Positions 8,195 through 16,175 of a stretch of DNA of 56,428 nucleotides are shown piece by piece (the first letter of the stretch is position 1; each line of letters begins with the position of its first letter). The notes below the pieces were generated by a model, which was not told where the DNA came from, ran no database searches, and worked only from the letters and a program-made list of their open reading frames with translations. Position numbers and translations under genes: made by a program. Source of the stretch: a virus; IMG/VR virus record IMGVR_UViG_3300042475_004438, positions 1 to 56,428 of that record; one strand, given 5' to 3'.

Positions 8195-10633
8195 ATGCCC
8201 AAGGGAACCCGCCGAGCGTCCTACGTGCGGGATGGCCGGGGCCGGTTCGCCTCCGCGCCAGGCGCCGGGGCCCCCAAGCGGCCACCAGCCAAGAAGGCCG
8301 GCCGCGGCACCAATCGCCTCACGCGGGACAACTCGGGCCGCATCACCGGCGTGGGCGGCAATGGCGCCACAGCACGCGGGGGACGGCTGCGCACCGGGGC
8401 GGGGAACCTCAGGGCCAGGCAAACCGATCGCCTCAAGGGGGCGCCTCAGGGGGTGCTGAGCAGGGGAGGGAAAGTGCGGGGGAAGGCAAGAGGCAAGGCG
8501 GAAACTTTTAATGAAACTCTGAAAAAAGCAAACCCCGCCGCCTACGAAAAACTGCAAAAACGAGAAGCAAAAGTAGCAAAAGCGCAACAACGCAAAGCGG
8601 CAAAGTTAGCCACTCGCAACGGCGCAAGCGCTCCTAGCGGGGACGCCGGCGCCAGGGCTCGACGGAGCGCAAGGCTGTCTGGGGTCTCTGGCCGAATCGC
8701 GGGCAGGGCCCGGCGCGTCTACGCCCAGCAGGGCGAGCGCGTGGGGGCCGGAACCCTCCCGAATCGCGGCCTGTTCGCTGCGCCCATGGGCAGGCGGTCA
8801 ACCGGGACCAATGCGGCAACCAGTGGGCTGCAGCCCGGCAAGAAGGCTCGCGGCGCCCGTCCCACCGGCACCATCGTTAAGCCCCGCGGGATGAAGCCGG
8901 GGGCACTGAAAGCCTCCCGAATTGCAAGAGGCAGGGCAAATCGGGCAGTTGAACCCTTAGGAACACGGCTCAATCGCGTCTACATCCGCACCAAAGCAAT
9001 CGAGGCGAGAAATGATCCGCGCACACTTCGCGGAAAAAACACAAGAAGGAACGACAAGTCCTTTGGGATTGCGCGAAAGGCGTCTAGCTTCCTGGGCAAA
9101 GGAGATAAGGCCTGGACAGATAGGGCTCGCCTCAGTACGGGTAGGCGATCGGGTGCGACTAGCGGGCTGCAGCCGGGCAGGAAGGTCACCGTCAAGGTCA
9201 AGCGGACTTTCGCTCCCAAGCGTGTTCTGGTCGGCCGGCAACAAGGCACCATCGCCAAGCCCCGCGGCATGAAGCCAGGAGCGCTGGCCACCAAGGCGGC
9301 GCGGAGCCGAGCCGCTTCGGCGGGGCGGAAGGGGGCCGCCGCGAAGAAGCCTGTTGGCTGGATGCAATCCCCAGAGGCCAGGAAGGATCGGGTTGATCCA
9401 ATGTCAGCAGCGAACCGGAAGGACTACGCAAGGCGACTCCGAGCCGTGCCGAAAGCGGCGCAGAGGGCGATACAGGTTGAGCGCTCAGCACGCAAGCGGA
9501 AGTTTCTCGTTGCAGGAAACACAGCAGCACAGTTGACTAATCTTTCCGAAGGAAGGATGCAACTAATAGCCAATGTAGGCAAGCGCAAGAACAAATTAAC
9601 GCCTGGCCAGATTGACGCGATCACTCGCACCATGAGCGAATCGGCAAGGCGCCTGAAAGTTGGCATGGCCATGGGCGGCAGGGGGCGCATGAAGTACAAC
9701 CCCAAGGCCTTGCAGCTCGCGCCTAGCACTGCTGCCAGGAAGATCCGCGGGGCTCGCGTTGGTGGCACTGGGGTGGCAAAAGGCAAGCCCACTGGCAAGG
9801 CGGCAATCATTAGCCGAGAGCAGTTTGTTGGACGGCAGGGCTCTGGGACCACCTCAATGGGTGAGGCCATCGCCTCGGCTTCCCCCGGCGGACGCACCCG
9901 AATGAGCAAAAAGCAGGAGGGGCGCATGATCGCCACTGCAGAAAGGCAGATGTCAGCGATTAGAGCAAAGGATCAAAAGGCCGGCGCTTTGTATGACGCC
10001 TTGGCCAGGGCTGGCAGGGTCAAGCCACCCAGGGCCGAGAATCGCATTGCGAGGCTGACCAGGGCCGCGCAAGGCTACCCGGAGCTTGAAAGCGCAAAGG
10101 CGGCTCAGAGGTTGCTGGCCAAGCGGGCGGCCAAGCCCGCCGCGCCAAAGCGTGTCACGGCCGGCCGGCAACGGGGCACTATCGCAAAAACAACTCGCGC
10201 AGGGCTAAAACTTGGCAAAAATGCTGACGGCAGGTTTGCATGGTTTTCCCGCGATGGGAAGCAGCAAACGGGGGCGTACAAGACAAAGAATGAGGCGCAA
10301 AAAAGCCCAGAGATTCAAGCAAAAGAGCAGATTTTAAGGAATAAAAACAAAATACGCGCCAAGGGCACCACAAAAGCTAGAATGAGCCAGAAAGACTATC
10401 AAAACGCCGACAGCAAATGGGGAGGTCTTAGCGATAGCCAAATAGAAAAAATGATTCAACGCGATACGTCTGCCGCAAGGTCTCTACAGAATAATCGTGA
10501 GTTTACGGGTAACAACACGAGAAGGTACGGGCCCGCAATGGCCAATCAGGGCGCCGTGGAGGCGTTTGAATCCGCAAGGCAAGCCGGGCGGTACCTCTCG
10601 GAGCGCAGGGCTCGCAAGCAGGTTAAGCCCTGA
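8195..10633 (+). CDS. large basic modular protein A (812 aa)
   Basis: A very basic Lys/Arg/Ala/Gly-rich protein, probably largely disordered. Its first 75 residues (RDGRGRFAS, RDNSGRITGVGGNGATARGG, RLRT) are shared with the proteins at 11763-12965 and 22828-24837. Inside are repeated modules: ATSGLQPGKK/RK twice, GTIxKPRGMKPGAL twice (about residues 225 and 350), and an APKRVxxGRQxGTIAK block twice. Between them lie A-rich, lower-GC stretches. It starts 20 bases after a late element, between portal and the MuF-like gene. Candidate roles are an internal DNA-binding virion protein or a morphogenesis factor; neither is proven. Confidence 0.8.
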   Translation: MPKGTRRASYVRDGRGRFASAPGAGAPKRPPAKKAGRGTNRLTRDNSGRITGVGGNGATARGGRLRTGAGNLRARQTDRLKGAPQGVLSRGGKVRGKARGKAETFNETLKKANPAAYEKLQKREAKVAKAQQRKAAKLATRNGASAPSGDAGARARRSARLSGVSGRIAGRARRVYAQQGERVGAGTLPNRGLFAAPMGRRSTGTNAATSGLQPGKKARGARPTGTIVKPRGMKPGALKASRIARGRANRAVEPLGTRLNRVYIRTKAIEARNDPRTLRGKNTRRNDKSFGIARKASSFLGKGDKAWTDRARLSTGRRSGATSGLQPGRKVTVKVKRTFAPKRVLVGRQQGTIAKPRGMKPGALATKAARSRAASAGRKGAAAKKPVGWMQSPEARKDRVDPMSAANRKDYARRLRAVPKAAQRAIQVERSARKRKFLVAGNTAAQLTNLSEGRMQLIANVGKRKNKLTPGQIDAITRTMSESARRLKVGMAMGGRGRMKYNPKALQLAPSTAARKIRGARVGGTGVAKGKPTGKAAIISREQFVGRQGSGTTSMGEAIASASPGGRTRMSKKQEGRMIATAERQMSAIRAKDQKAGALYDALARAGRVKPPRAENRIARLTRAAQGYPELESAKAAQRLLAKRAAKPAAPKRVTAGRQRGTIAKTTRAGLKLGKNADGRFAWFSRDGKQQTGAYKTKNEAQKSPEIQAKEQILRNKNKIRAKGTTKARMSQKDYQNADSKWGGLSDSQIEKMIQRDTSAARSLQNNREFTGNNTRRYGPAMANQGAVEAFESARQAGRYLSERRARKQVKP

Positions 10634-10635
10634 CC

Positions 10636-11718
10636 ATGGCCACCATCGGCGACCAACAGCTCCAGCTGGCCGACGACTACGCCGCCGCCTTGGACACCCT
10701 GGCCGATCGCTCGGTCAGCAACACGCAGGCGGCCCTGCGCCGGTCTCTGGCCCGCACCCTGCGGGATCTGCGCCGGTTCTATGGGCAGTTTGTGGATCCC
10801 GAGCTTCCCGATCAGCAAAGCGCCGATGGCGTGACGCGCCGGCCGGGGTCGTACTCGATCGCCGATGGCTCCGCCAAGTTCAGCAAGCTCCTGAAGCTCG
10901 CCCAGGCCTTCGCCTCCGATCGGGAGCTGCAGTGGCTCCAGAACCGCTACCGAGAAGACTTCGCCGAGGCGGTGGCCCTCGGCGGTGATCTGGGCCAGCA
11001 GCTCGCGCAGACCGCCGACCCTGACGCGACCGCACAGGGGGTGTTCGTGGGTGCCAGCAGGGCCGCCGTGGAGGCCGCCGCCAGCACCGCCAGCGCCTAC
11101 ATCCGCGGCGAGGTGGAGAGCTTCCGCGACAACATCGCCCGCATCGTCACCGATGGCATCGGCCGCGGGAAGGGCCCCCGCGTGCTGGAGCGGGAGATCA
11201 GGGCCGCCCTGCAGGGGGCCCGCGACCCGCAGGGGCTGAACAACCGCATGGGGCTGGAGCAGCGGGCTGAGCTGATCGCCCGCAGCGAGCTGGCCAACGC
11301 CTATGTGGGCGCCCAGAAGGCAGCGGCGGCCCGCAACGGGTTCGGCTATGCCCGGTGGATCGCCACCAAGGACGAGCGGACTTGTCCGGTGTGCGCCTCG
11401 CGCCATGGCCGGATCTACCGGCTGGACGAGATGGTGGGCACGCTTCATCCAAGATGTAGATGTAGCCTATCTCCGGTATCTTCAGAGGCGGTAGAAGAGA
11501 AAGACCCCGCCCTCAGGGCCATCCTGCTGCGGGAGGATTACTGGGAGCGCTCGCGCAAGGCCGTGGCCGAGGAGTTCGCCGCCGCCAAGGGAGGGGCCGA
11601 CAAGGGGTGGCCCTTCGCCCGTGCCTCCCAGGTGCTGGAGGAGGCCGTGCGTAAGCCCAGCCCCAGCGAACGCCGGCAGTATCCAGGGATTGAGCGGGCC
11701 CCGGTGCCGGTGGGGTAG
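10636..11718 (+). CDS. MuF-like head morphogenesis protein
   Basis: A 360-residue minor head protein with a C-terminal Mu gpF-type domain (PF04233). Near residues 236-275 is W-I-A-T-KDERTCPVCASRHG followed by LHPRCRCSLSPV, the CxxC and HPxCRC metal-site pattern of the family. The N-terminal part is helical. Such proteins bind the portal and take part in early capsid assembly or DNA injection. It follows the basic protein by 2 bases and sits in the portal neighbourhood as expected. Confidence 0.85.
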   Translation: MATIGDQQLQLADDYAAALDTLADRSVSNTQAALRRSLARTLRDLRRFYGQFVDPELPDQQSADGVTRRPGSYSIADGSAKFSKLLKLAQAFASDRELQWLQNRYREDFAEAVALGGDLGQQLAQTADPDATAQGVFVGASRAAVEAAASTASAYIRGEVESFRDNIARIVTDGIGRGKGPRVLEREIRAALQGARDPQGLNNRMGLEQRAELIARSELANAYVGAQKAAAARNGFGYARWIATKDERTCPVCASRHGRIYRLDEMVGTLHPRCRCSLSPVSSEAVEEKDPALRAILLREDYWERSRKAVAEEFAAAKGGADKGWPFARASQVLEEAVRKPSPSERRQYPGIERAPVPVG

Positions 11719-11732
11719 AGCCGAAGCCCTGA

Positions 11733-11749
11733 CGGGAAAACTGCGGTAG
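11733..11749 (+). promoter_or_regulatory. late element copy 3
   Basis: CGGGAAAACTGCGGTAG in the gap after the MuF-like gene; the core plus G ends 19 bases before ATG 11763. Confidence 0.75.
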
Positions 11750-11762
11750 CACCGTCAGCGCC

Positions 11763-12965
11763 ATGCCCCGAGGAACCCGCCGCACCTATGCCCGTGATGG
11801 CCGGGGCCGCTTCGCCTCAACGGGCACCACCACGGCCAAGGCCAAGCCCGCTGCGCGGCGAGCGCAGCGGGGCACGAACCGGATCGCCAGGGACAACAGC
11901 GGCAAGATCACCGGCGTGGGCAAGGACGGCGCCACAGCTCGGGGTGGTCGCCTCAGGACCGCCGCCGGGAACCAGCGGGGGGCGGTGTTGGATCGGATGA
12001 AGAAGCGGCAGTCATCTTCCGGGGCGATTAAGCGAAGCGACATAAACAAGGCAAGGATTCACAACACGGTCAGTAAAATGGCCGAAAAACGCAATAAGTC
12101 GGGCCTGAATAATCCTGTTCGCAAGATTGAAGACAGCGCAGCGCGATTGAAGGCAGCGAGCAAACGGATTGCGGGGCAGGATCGGGCCAGGCCGGTAGCG
12201 GTGGCGGCCAGGCCGGTACCTGGGGGGAGGAAGGCGCGGGTAGACGATGGCAGGGTGTCACGGGTTATTGGCCGGCTTAATAATGTAGTTCGCGCTGCAG
12301 AAGATAAAACAGGCGTTAAGCGTCTCAACGCCATCCAAGCAGGAGTAAGGGCAAAGTCTTTCTTGGCAAGGAAAGAAAGGGGAAGCGTGGGGATGCTTAA
12401 TCAGATGAGCCAGCCCGAGGCCTTTGCGTCTGTGCGCAAGGCAATGACAAAGCCGCCGCGATACAGCACACAGAAGCCGAACAGAAACAAGCCCGGCCGG
12501 TTCAATGACCTTGGACAAGACAAAGCGCGGGTAAAGGCTCGCAGAGACGCAATGACAACACGCGACAAGATACAAGAAGTCAATAAATTGGCGGCAGTCA
12601 AAGCAAAAGCGCAAAAATCAAATCTCTCCAAGGCTGCTATAAGGGGTGGCGCTTTAAGTCGCCGTGAGTTGGGATACAGCAGCTCGCTACGCAATGGCTT
12701 TGCTCGCGCACCAAGAATTAGAGGGACTATTCCCAAGCCCAAGAAAGAGCCAAGGGTATCTTTGACTGTTGCCAGGACTCGCAGCCAGGCAAAAGCAGCG
12801 CAGCGTAACCGCAGGGAGCAGATTCTAAACAATACGCGATTCAGTAGGACTGGGGTTTGGCAAATGAAGCGCAACCCCCGCATCCGCGCCGTAGACACCC
12901 GCATGAGCCAGCTCAGCCTGATGGACAAACCCAAGAAGCTCAAGCGCTACAAGCCCGTCAAGTAG
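11763..12965 (+). CDS. basic modular protein B (400 aa)
   Basis: A paralogue of the 812-aa protein. The first 75 residues match closely (ARDGRGRFAST, RDNSGKITGVGKDGATARGG, RLRTAAGN). The rest is Lys/Arg-rich and mostly unrelated in detail, with one remnant of the repeated module (RGTIPKPKKEP near residue 320). From about 12000 to 12880 the DNA is visibly lower in GC than the first 240 bases, as if a different tail had been joined to a conserved head. Headed by a late element. Function unknown; nucleic-acid or capsid binding is suggested by its charge. Confidence 0.75.
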   Translation: MPRGTRRTYARDGRGRFASTGTTTAKAKPAARRAQRGTNRIARDNSGKITGVGKDGATARGGRLRTAAGNQRGAVLDRMKKRQSSSGAIKRSDINKARIHNTVSKMAEKRNKSGLNNPVRKIEDSAARLKAASKRIAGQDRARPVAVAARPVPGGRKARVDDGRVSRVIGRLNNVVRAAEDKTGVKRLNAIQAGVRAKSFLARKERGSVGMLNQMSQPEAFASVRKAMTKPPRYSTQKPNRNKPGRFNDLGQDKARVKARRDAMTTRDKIQEVNKLAAVKAKAQKSNLSKAAIRGGALSRRELGYSSSLRNGFARAPRIRGTIPKPKKEPRVSLTVARTRSQAKAAQRNRREQILNNTRFSRTGVWQMKRNPRIRAVDTRMSQLSLMDKPKKLKRYKPVK

Positions 12966-13005
12966 GCGCCAGGTGCTACCCCACCAGCCCTGACCACCTC
13001 AAGGG

Positions 13006-13071
13006 AACGCATGCGTTACAGCTTGTGAAGTGGCCTGTCCAGACACGGGCGAGGGGTAACGGTTGCGTTAC
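13006..13071. repeat. palindrome and hairpin with shared TGCGTTAC
   Basis: The 164-base gap 12966-13129 holds a perfect 12-bp palindrome AACGCATGCGTT (13006-13017) and a 6-bp hairpin GTAACG-GTTG-CGTTAC (13056-13071). Both contain TGCGTTAC. The spacing and position ahead of a small gene suggest an operator or an mRNA structure. Confidence 0.5.
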
Positions 13072-13129
13072 TGTGAGGCTTCAGGGGAGGGATCGGCCCT
13101 CTCCGCACCTCTCAACCAGCGAACCGGCC

Positions 13130-13345
13130 ATGACCAACGCTCAGAAAAACTTCTCCTTCCTTCGCTCTGCCGATGCTCAGACCCGCGAAGCAATCTTTGC
13201 TGCTATTGGCAACCACTACGGCATCACTCGCGACGAAGTCCAGGACGAAGTGACCAACGCTGATGCCGAGCACCTACTCGACTACCTCACTGGCTCAGTC
13301 CGCACCGCTACCAGCCTGCTCATGCGCCGCGCTGGCCTGGCCTGA
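13130..13345 (+). CDS. hypothetical protein, 71 aa
   Basis: A small, probably helical protein (SFLRSADAQTREAIFAAIG, then DAEHLLDYLTG and SLLMRRAGLA). ATG 13130 is chosen because the frame upstream of it covers non-coding-looking sequence. It is preceded by a 164-base gap with palindromes. It lies among head and neck genes, so a structural or assembly role is possible, but no family is recognised with confidence. Confidence 0.6.
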   Translation: MTNAQKNFSFLRSADAQTREAIFAAIGNHYGITRDEVQDEVTNADAEHLLDYLTGSVRTATSLLMRRAGLA

Positions 13346-13398
13346 CCCCCAGGCCCGCCGGAGCCTATCCGGCAACCCCTCTCCGCCAACCGCCTGCC

Positions 13399-13608
13399 AT
13401 GCCCACCATCGACTTCGTTCCATCAGTTGAAAACGTCTTAGATAGCAATCCATTCTCTTGGGATGCAGACGGCAACCGCCTTGTTTCATGGGAAGTCAAC
13501 GGAGGCTGGCAGTGGGTTCCCTATGCAGAACTGCGCAAAGCCTGCGAAGACGCCTACGACCCTCTGATGCCCAACTGGCCCGCCATGGTGGAGATTGACG
13601 ATGCCTGA
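13399..13608 (+). CDS. hypothetical acidic protein, 69 aa
   Basis: A short acidic protein with several Trp residues (FSWDADGNRLVSW, GGWQWVPYAEL). Its stop overlaps the start of the next gene by 8 bases. No domain is recognised. Its neighbours are small genes between head and neck functions. Confidence 0.55.
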   Translation: MPTIDFVPSVENVLDSNPFSWDADGNRLVSWEVNGGWQWVPYAELRKACEDAYDPLMPNWPAMVEIDDA

Positions 13609-13831
13609 CCCCACCGCCGCCGAGCGAAAGCGCCGCTTCAAGCTCCGCCAAGCCGGCCTCCTGCCCCCTGCAGTGAAGATCGCCTGCACCGCCCCCGGCT
13701 GCACCACCACGCACGACGGACGCCACGGCCTCCACTGCTCCCGCTGCTGGGAGCGCTTTACCCCCGAAGGGCGAGCCGATCGGGCGGATCGGGTGGCCCG
13801 GTTCAGGGGCAAGCAGGCACCCCCTCCGTAG
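13601..13831 (+). CDS. small cysteine-containing protein, 76 aa
   Basis: A basic N-terminus (AERKRRFKLRQAG) is followed by a likely zinc site (ACTAPGC, then HGLHCSRCWERF) and a basic end. ATG 13601 is preferred over the in-frame TTG at 13595. It could be a small zinc-finger-type nucleic-acid-binding protein (inference). The next late element begins directly after its stop. Confidence 0.55.
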   Translation: MPDPTAAERKRRFKLRQAGLLPPAVKIACTAPGCTTTHDGRHGLHCSRCWERFTPEGRADRADRVARFRGKQAPPP

Positions 13832-13848
13832 CGGGAAAACTCAGGTAC
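13832..13848 (+). promoter_or_regulatory. late element copy 4
   Basis: CGGGAAAACTCAGGTAC directly after a stop codon. The core ends 21 bases before ATG 13864 but only 9 before the alternative TTG 13852, so the usual spacing favours ATG 13864. Confidence 0.65.
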
Positions 13849-13863
13849 GGCTTGAATGCCCCC

Positions 13864-14112
13864 ATGCCCGACCGCTCCCCCACGCTCCGCCTGTTCCAGG
13901 GCCTCAGCGTCGCCGTGCTCCGCCGCGATGGCCCGGCAGCGCGGCAGGGCCTGCGGATGCTCACAGCCGTGGCCGATGACCCGGAGGGGGAGCAGATCCT
14001 GCGGCTGCTGACCGCCAACCTGGACCCCGAGGGCCGGTACTGGCTGGGCACGCTCCATGGGGCCCGCAAGGGCCTGGAAGATCCGGCGGCGGGAAAACTC
14101 AGGGCAGCCTGA
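13864..14112 (+). CDS. hypothetical protein, 82 aa
   Basis: A helical protein (LRLFQGLSVAVLRRDG, ARQGLRMLTAVADDP, GEQILRLLTANLDPEG). The start is placed at ATG 13864 from the constant late-element spacing. The last codons (A-A-G-K-L-R-A-A) run through the following late element, so that element overlaps coding sequence here. Function unknown; its position suggests a small neck or connector component. Confidence 0.5.
   Translation: MPDRSPTLRLFQGLSVAVLRRDGPAARQGLRMLTAVADDPEGEQILRLLTANLDPEGRYWLGTLHGARKGLEDPAAGKLRAA
14090..14107 (+). promoter_or_regulatory. late element copy 5
   Basis: CGGGAAAACTCAGGGCAG inside the last codons of the preceding gene, 24 bases before ATG 14125. Confidence 0.65.
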
Positions 14113-14124
14113 CCCGCGCCGCCG

Positions 14125-14631
14125 ATGCTCGCCCCTGACCCCCTCTGGCGCCCCACGGCCACCAGCACGCGCAACGATCGGGACCTGATCAGGACTTACA
14201 TCGGCTGGCCCGCCACTGAGGGGAGCCTGGTGGAGTTGACCCAGCAGATGAACGCGGTCGCCACGCACAGCCCCAGCACCGTGACGCAGATCCAGGCGTG
14301 GCTGGACGAGATCGTGAACCTGGAGGAGATCCAGGCCGATGAGATTGACGCGGGCACTGCTCACCTCGGAAACGCCGAGGAATACGAAGGCCCGATCCCC
14401 GGCACCTCGCCCACGCGGGATGAGCAGCTGAACCAGGCCGGCAAGCTGGCGTGGGACACCTCCCTCCTAAAGGCCCGCTACCGCTTCGGCGGCGGCGGCG
14501 CCAGGGCCACGGCGCAGGGGCAGCGGGACGAGCGGACCCAAGCGCTGATCAACCGGATTGCCACGGCCCTCAACGTGCCCCGGATCGCCCCGCAGGGGAT
14601 GAGCGGCGCGGGGATGTTGCTGAGGAGCTGA
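14125..14631 (+). CDS. probable head-tail connector protein
   Basis: A 168-residue protein with an opening of alternating helices (DRDLIRTYIGWPATEGSLVELTQQM, then TVTQIQAWLDEIVNLEEIQ) of the kind seen in head-tail joining proteins, and a Gly-rich, Arg-rich C-terminal part. It carries its own late element. It stands a few genes after portal/MuF and before the gp10-like protein, the usual place for connectors. The assignment is by position and secondary structure only. Confidence 0.45.
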   Translation: MLAPDPLWRPTATSTRNDRDLIRTYIGWPATEGSLVELTQQMNAVATHSPSTVTQIQAWLDEIVNLEEIQADEIDAGTAHLGNAEEYEGPIPGTSPTRDEQLNQAGKLAWDTSLLKARYRFGGGGARATAQGQRDERTQALINRIATALNVPRIAPQGMSGAGMLLRS

Positions 14632-14686
14632 GCAGGGGCGCCATCGCCCGCCGCACCTCTGATCAGCACACCCTCACGGCAAACCC

Positions 14687-15022
14687 GTGTCACACCAAAT
14701 TGAAGGGTCCGAGCTTTTATCCAAGCGTGTCACCAAACATCGATTCAGGCGGGGAATTATTGAGGCGTGGGATGGTTGTTGCGCTTATTGCGGTTGCCAA
14801 CCCGACAAGATCACCCTTGATCATGTTGTGCCGAAGGTAAAGGGTGGCACAACAGAGCGATCTAATTTGATTCCCGCTTGCGCCTCCTGCAATGGTTCTA
14901 AAAATCACTGTGATGCTTGGCAGTGGTATCAATCACAGCCCTTTTATTGTGCTGATAGGGAGTTGAAGATTAGGGCCTGGCTGGTGTCGTCAGCCGCCCC
15001 GGCACTGCAGGCTTCTGCGTGA
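14687..15022 (+). CDS. HNH endonuclease
   Basis: A 111-residue HNH nuclease. It shows the zinc knuckle CAYCG (about 33-37), the catalytic LDHVVPKVKGG (about 44-54), then NLIPACASCNGSK. Start is GTG 14687. The gene is clearly lower in GC than its neighbours and has no late element, so it looks like a recent insert (a free-standing homing-type nuclease). HNH proteins next to terminase can help packaging, but this one is 9 kb away from terL. Confidence 0.85.
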   Translation: MSHQIEGSELLSKRVTKHRFRRGIIEAWDGCCAYCGCQPDKITLDHVVPKVKGGTTERSNLIPACASCNGSKNHCDAWQWYQSQPFYCADRELKIRAWLVSSAAPALQASA

Positions 15023-15049
15023 GCGGCTTGCGTGGTCTGGCGGGTCCAG

Positions 15050-15067
15050 CGGGAAAACTGCAGGCAG
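15050..15067 (+). promoter_or_regulatory. late element copy 6
   Basis: CGGGAAAACTGCAGGCAG, 20 bases before the ATG of a 40-codon Lys-rich gene at 15081. Confidence 0.75.
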
Positions 15068-15080
15068 TCGCTCACAGACC

Positions 15081-15203
15081 ATGCCAGCAGGTGGAATGCC
15101 CTACTTCGGCGGGATGCCCGGCAAGCCCAAGGCCGGCAAGAAGGCCGCCAAGCCCAAGGCGAAGCCTAAGGGCGGGAAGAAGGCCGCCAAGCCGATGAAG
15201 TGA
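15081..15203 (+). CDS. Lys/Ala/Pro-rich mini-protein, 40 aa
   Basis: A 40-residue protein that opens M-P-A-G-G-M-P-Y-F and continues as repeats of PK-AGKKAAKPKAK and PKGGKKAAKPMK, so more than a third of it is lysine. It resembles the tails of histone H1-like proteins. It has its own late element at the standard 20-base spacing, which is strong support for a translated gene. Like the three large basic proteins it may bind DNA or be packaged; this is inference. Confidence 0.65.
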   Translation: MPAGGMPYFGGMPGKPKAGKKAAKPKAKPKGGKKAAKPMK

Positions 15204-15207
15204 GGGT

Positions 15208-15678
15208 GTGGCCACCCCCTTCGCCCCCTTTGCAAACCTCCGCATCCTCTGGCGGCGCCCCACCGCAGCGGCTACCAGCCTGCGGGAGGGGCTGCAGCGG
15301 GCCACTGATCTGGTGGTGATCGAGGCCTTTGCTGAGGCCCAGGACCCCGGCGGCGAGCAGGAGAGTGGCGGGCGCTCCATCGGCTCGGGCGGCATCGAGG
15401 GCAACATCACCCGCTGGGCTGTGGTGCCATCCGGCGCCAACTGGCTGGACGAGGGGGGCGCCTGGAGTTGGACCGATACCGGCCTCAGGCCCACGGGGCT
15501 CCCCCGCGGCGAGAAGCTGGAGGCGTTCATGGGCGATCTCTCAATCCTGCCGGCCACCACCGAGTCGGAGCGCGGCTGGGTCACGATCGCCACCCTTTCG
15601 GGCGTGGGCGGGATCGATGCGGTGATCCGGGCTGCTGCAGGCGACGAGTTCACCGGCACCTTCGCGGCCGGTCGATGA
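15208..15678 (+). CDS. neck-region structural protein, 156 aa
   Basis: A protein beginning at GTG 15208, which follows a GAGG. It has a mixed alpha/beta look with a Trp-rich middle (ITRWAVVPSGANWLDEGGAWSW) and a Ser/Thr/Gly-rich end. Its stop overlaps ATG 15675 of the gp10-like gene. Position between connector and tail-completion genes suggests a head-closure or stopper role, without direct sequence proof. Confidence 0.5.
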   Translation: MATPFAPFANLRILWRRPTAAATSLREGLQRATDLVVIEAFAEAQDPGGEQESGGRSIGSGGIEGNITRWAVVPSGANWLDEGGAWSWTDTGLRPTGLPRGEKLEAFMGDLSILPATTESERGWVTIATLSGVGGIDAVIRAAAGDEFTGTFAAGR

Positions 15679-16175
15679 AGGTCAGCACCAGGGCCACGGT
15701 GCGCGTGAACCCGGCCACCCTCACCAGGGCGCAGCGGGCATCAGAGGCGGCGGCGCGAGTGGTGTTCCCAGAGCTCAACAGCGCCTTTCAAGATGCGTTG
15801 GGCACCAAGGCCTGGGATTGGCCACGGGTGACCATGCGCGGGGGCGCCTTCCGCCGCGATGGCAGCCGCACCAGGGGCCGCCCGGTGGGATCGCCCCGGA
15901 ACATCGTGGACCTCGGCACCCTGCGGGCCAGCAACTCCTTCCAGATCAGCGGCAACCTCTGCACCTTCCGATGGGCCGTGGGCTATGCCACGGCGGTTCA
16001 CTACGGCGCGAACATCCACCCCTGGGGCGACAGGACCCGCCCCCTCGTGAACCTGCCCGCCCGGCCCTGGACTTCGGCGGTGATCGGGACCATCAAAGTT
16101 CCCGGCATCGAGCCCTATGACTATCGGGCGCAGTATCGGGCATCATTCATCCAAGCCTTCCGCAGTCTGAAATGA
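15675..16175 (+). CDS. HK97 gp10-like tail-completion protein
   Basis: A 166-residue protein resembling the HK97 gp10 neck/tail-completion group: PRNIVDLGTLRASNSF is followed by a WAVGYATAVHYG strand-turn and LPARPWTSAVIG, matching the DTGxLRxS...YAxxVHxG...PARPW pattern. It would sit at the head-tail junction. ATG 15675 overlaps the previous stop (ATGA), and its own stop overlaps ATG 16172. Confidence 0.65.
   Translation: MKVSTRATVRVNPATLTRAQRASEAAARVVFPELNSAFQDALGTKAWDWPRVTMRGGAFRRDGSRTRGRPVGSPRNIVDLGTLRASNSFQISGNLCTFRWAVGYATAVHYGANIHPWGDRTRPLVNLPARPWTSAVIGTIKVPGIEPYDYRAQYRASFIQAFRSLK

Noticed and set aside
10242-10251. CGGGAAAACC on the - strand, one base off the late-element core
   Set aside because: It lies inside the 812-aa gene, in the wrong orientation, lacks the GCAG part and has no gene start near it; a chance near-match.
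13852-13863. TTG 13852 as start of the 82-aa gene
   Set aside because: It is only 9 bases from the late element, while ATG 13864 restores the usual spacing.
14091-14097. Late element as a frameshift signal (GGGAAAA is a slippery heptamer)
   Set aside because: Copies occur in different reading phases or outside genes, so a general frameshift role does not fit, although copies 5 and 14 happen to be in phase.
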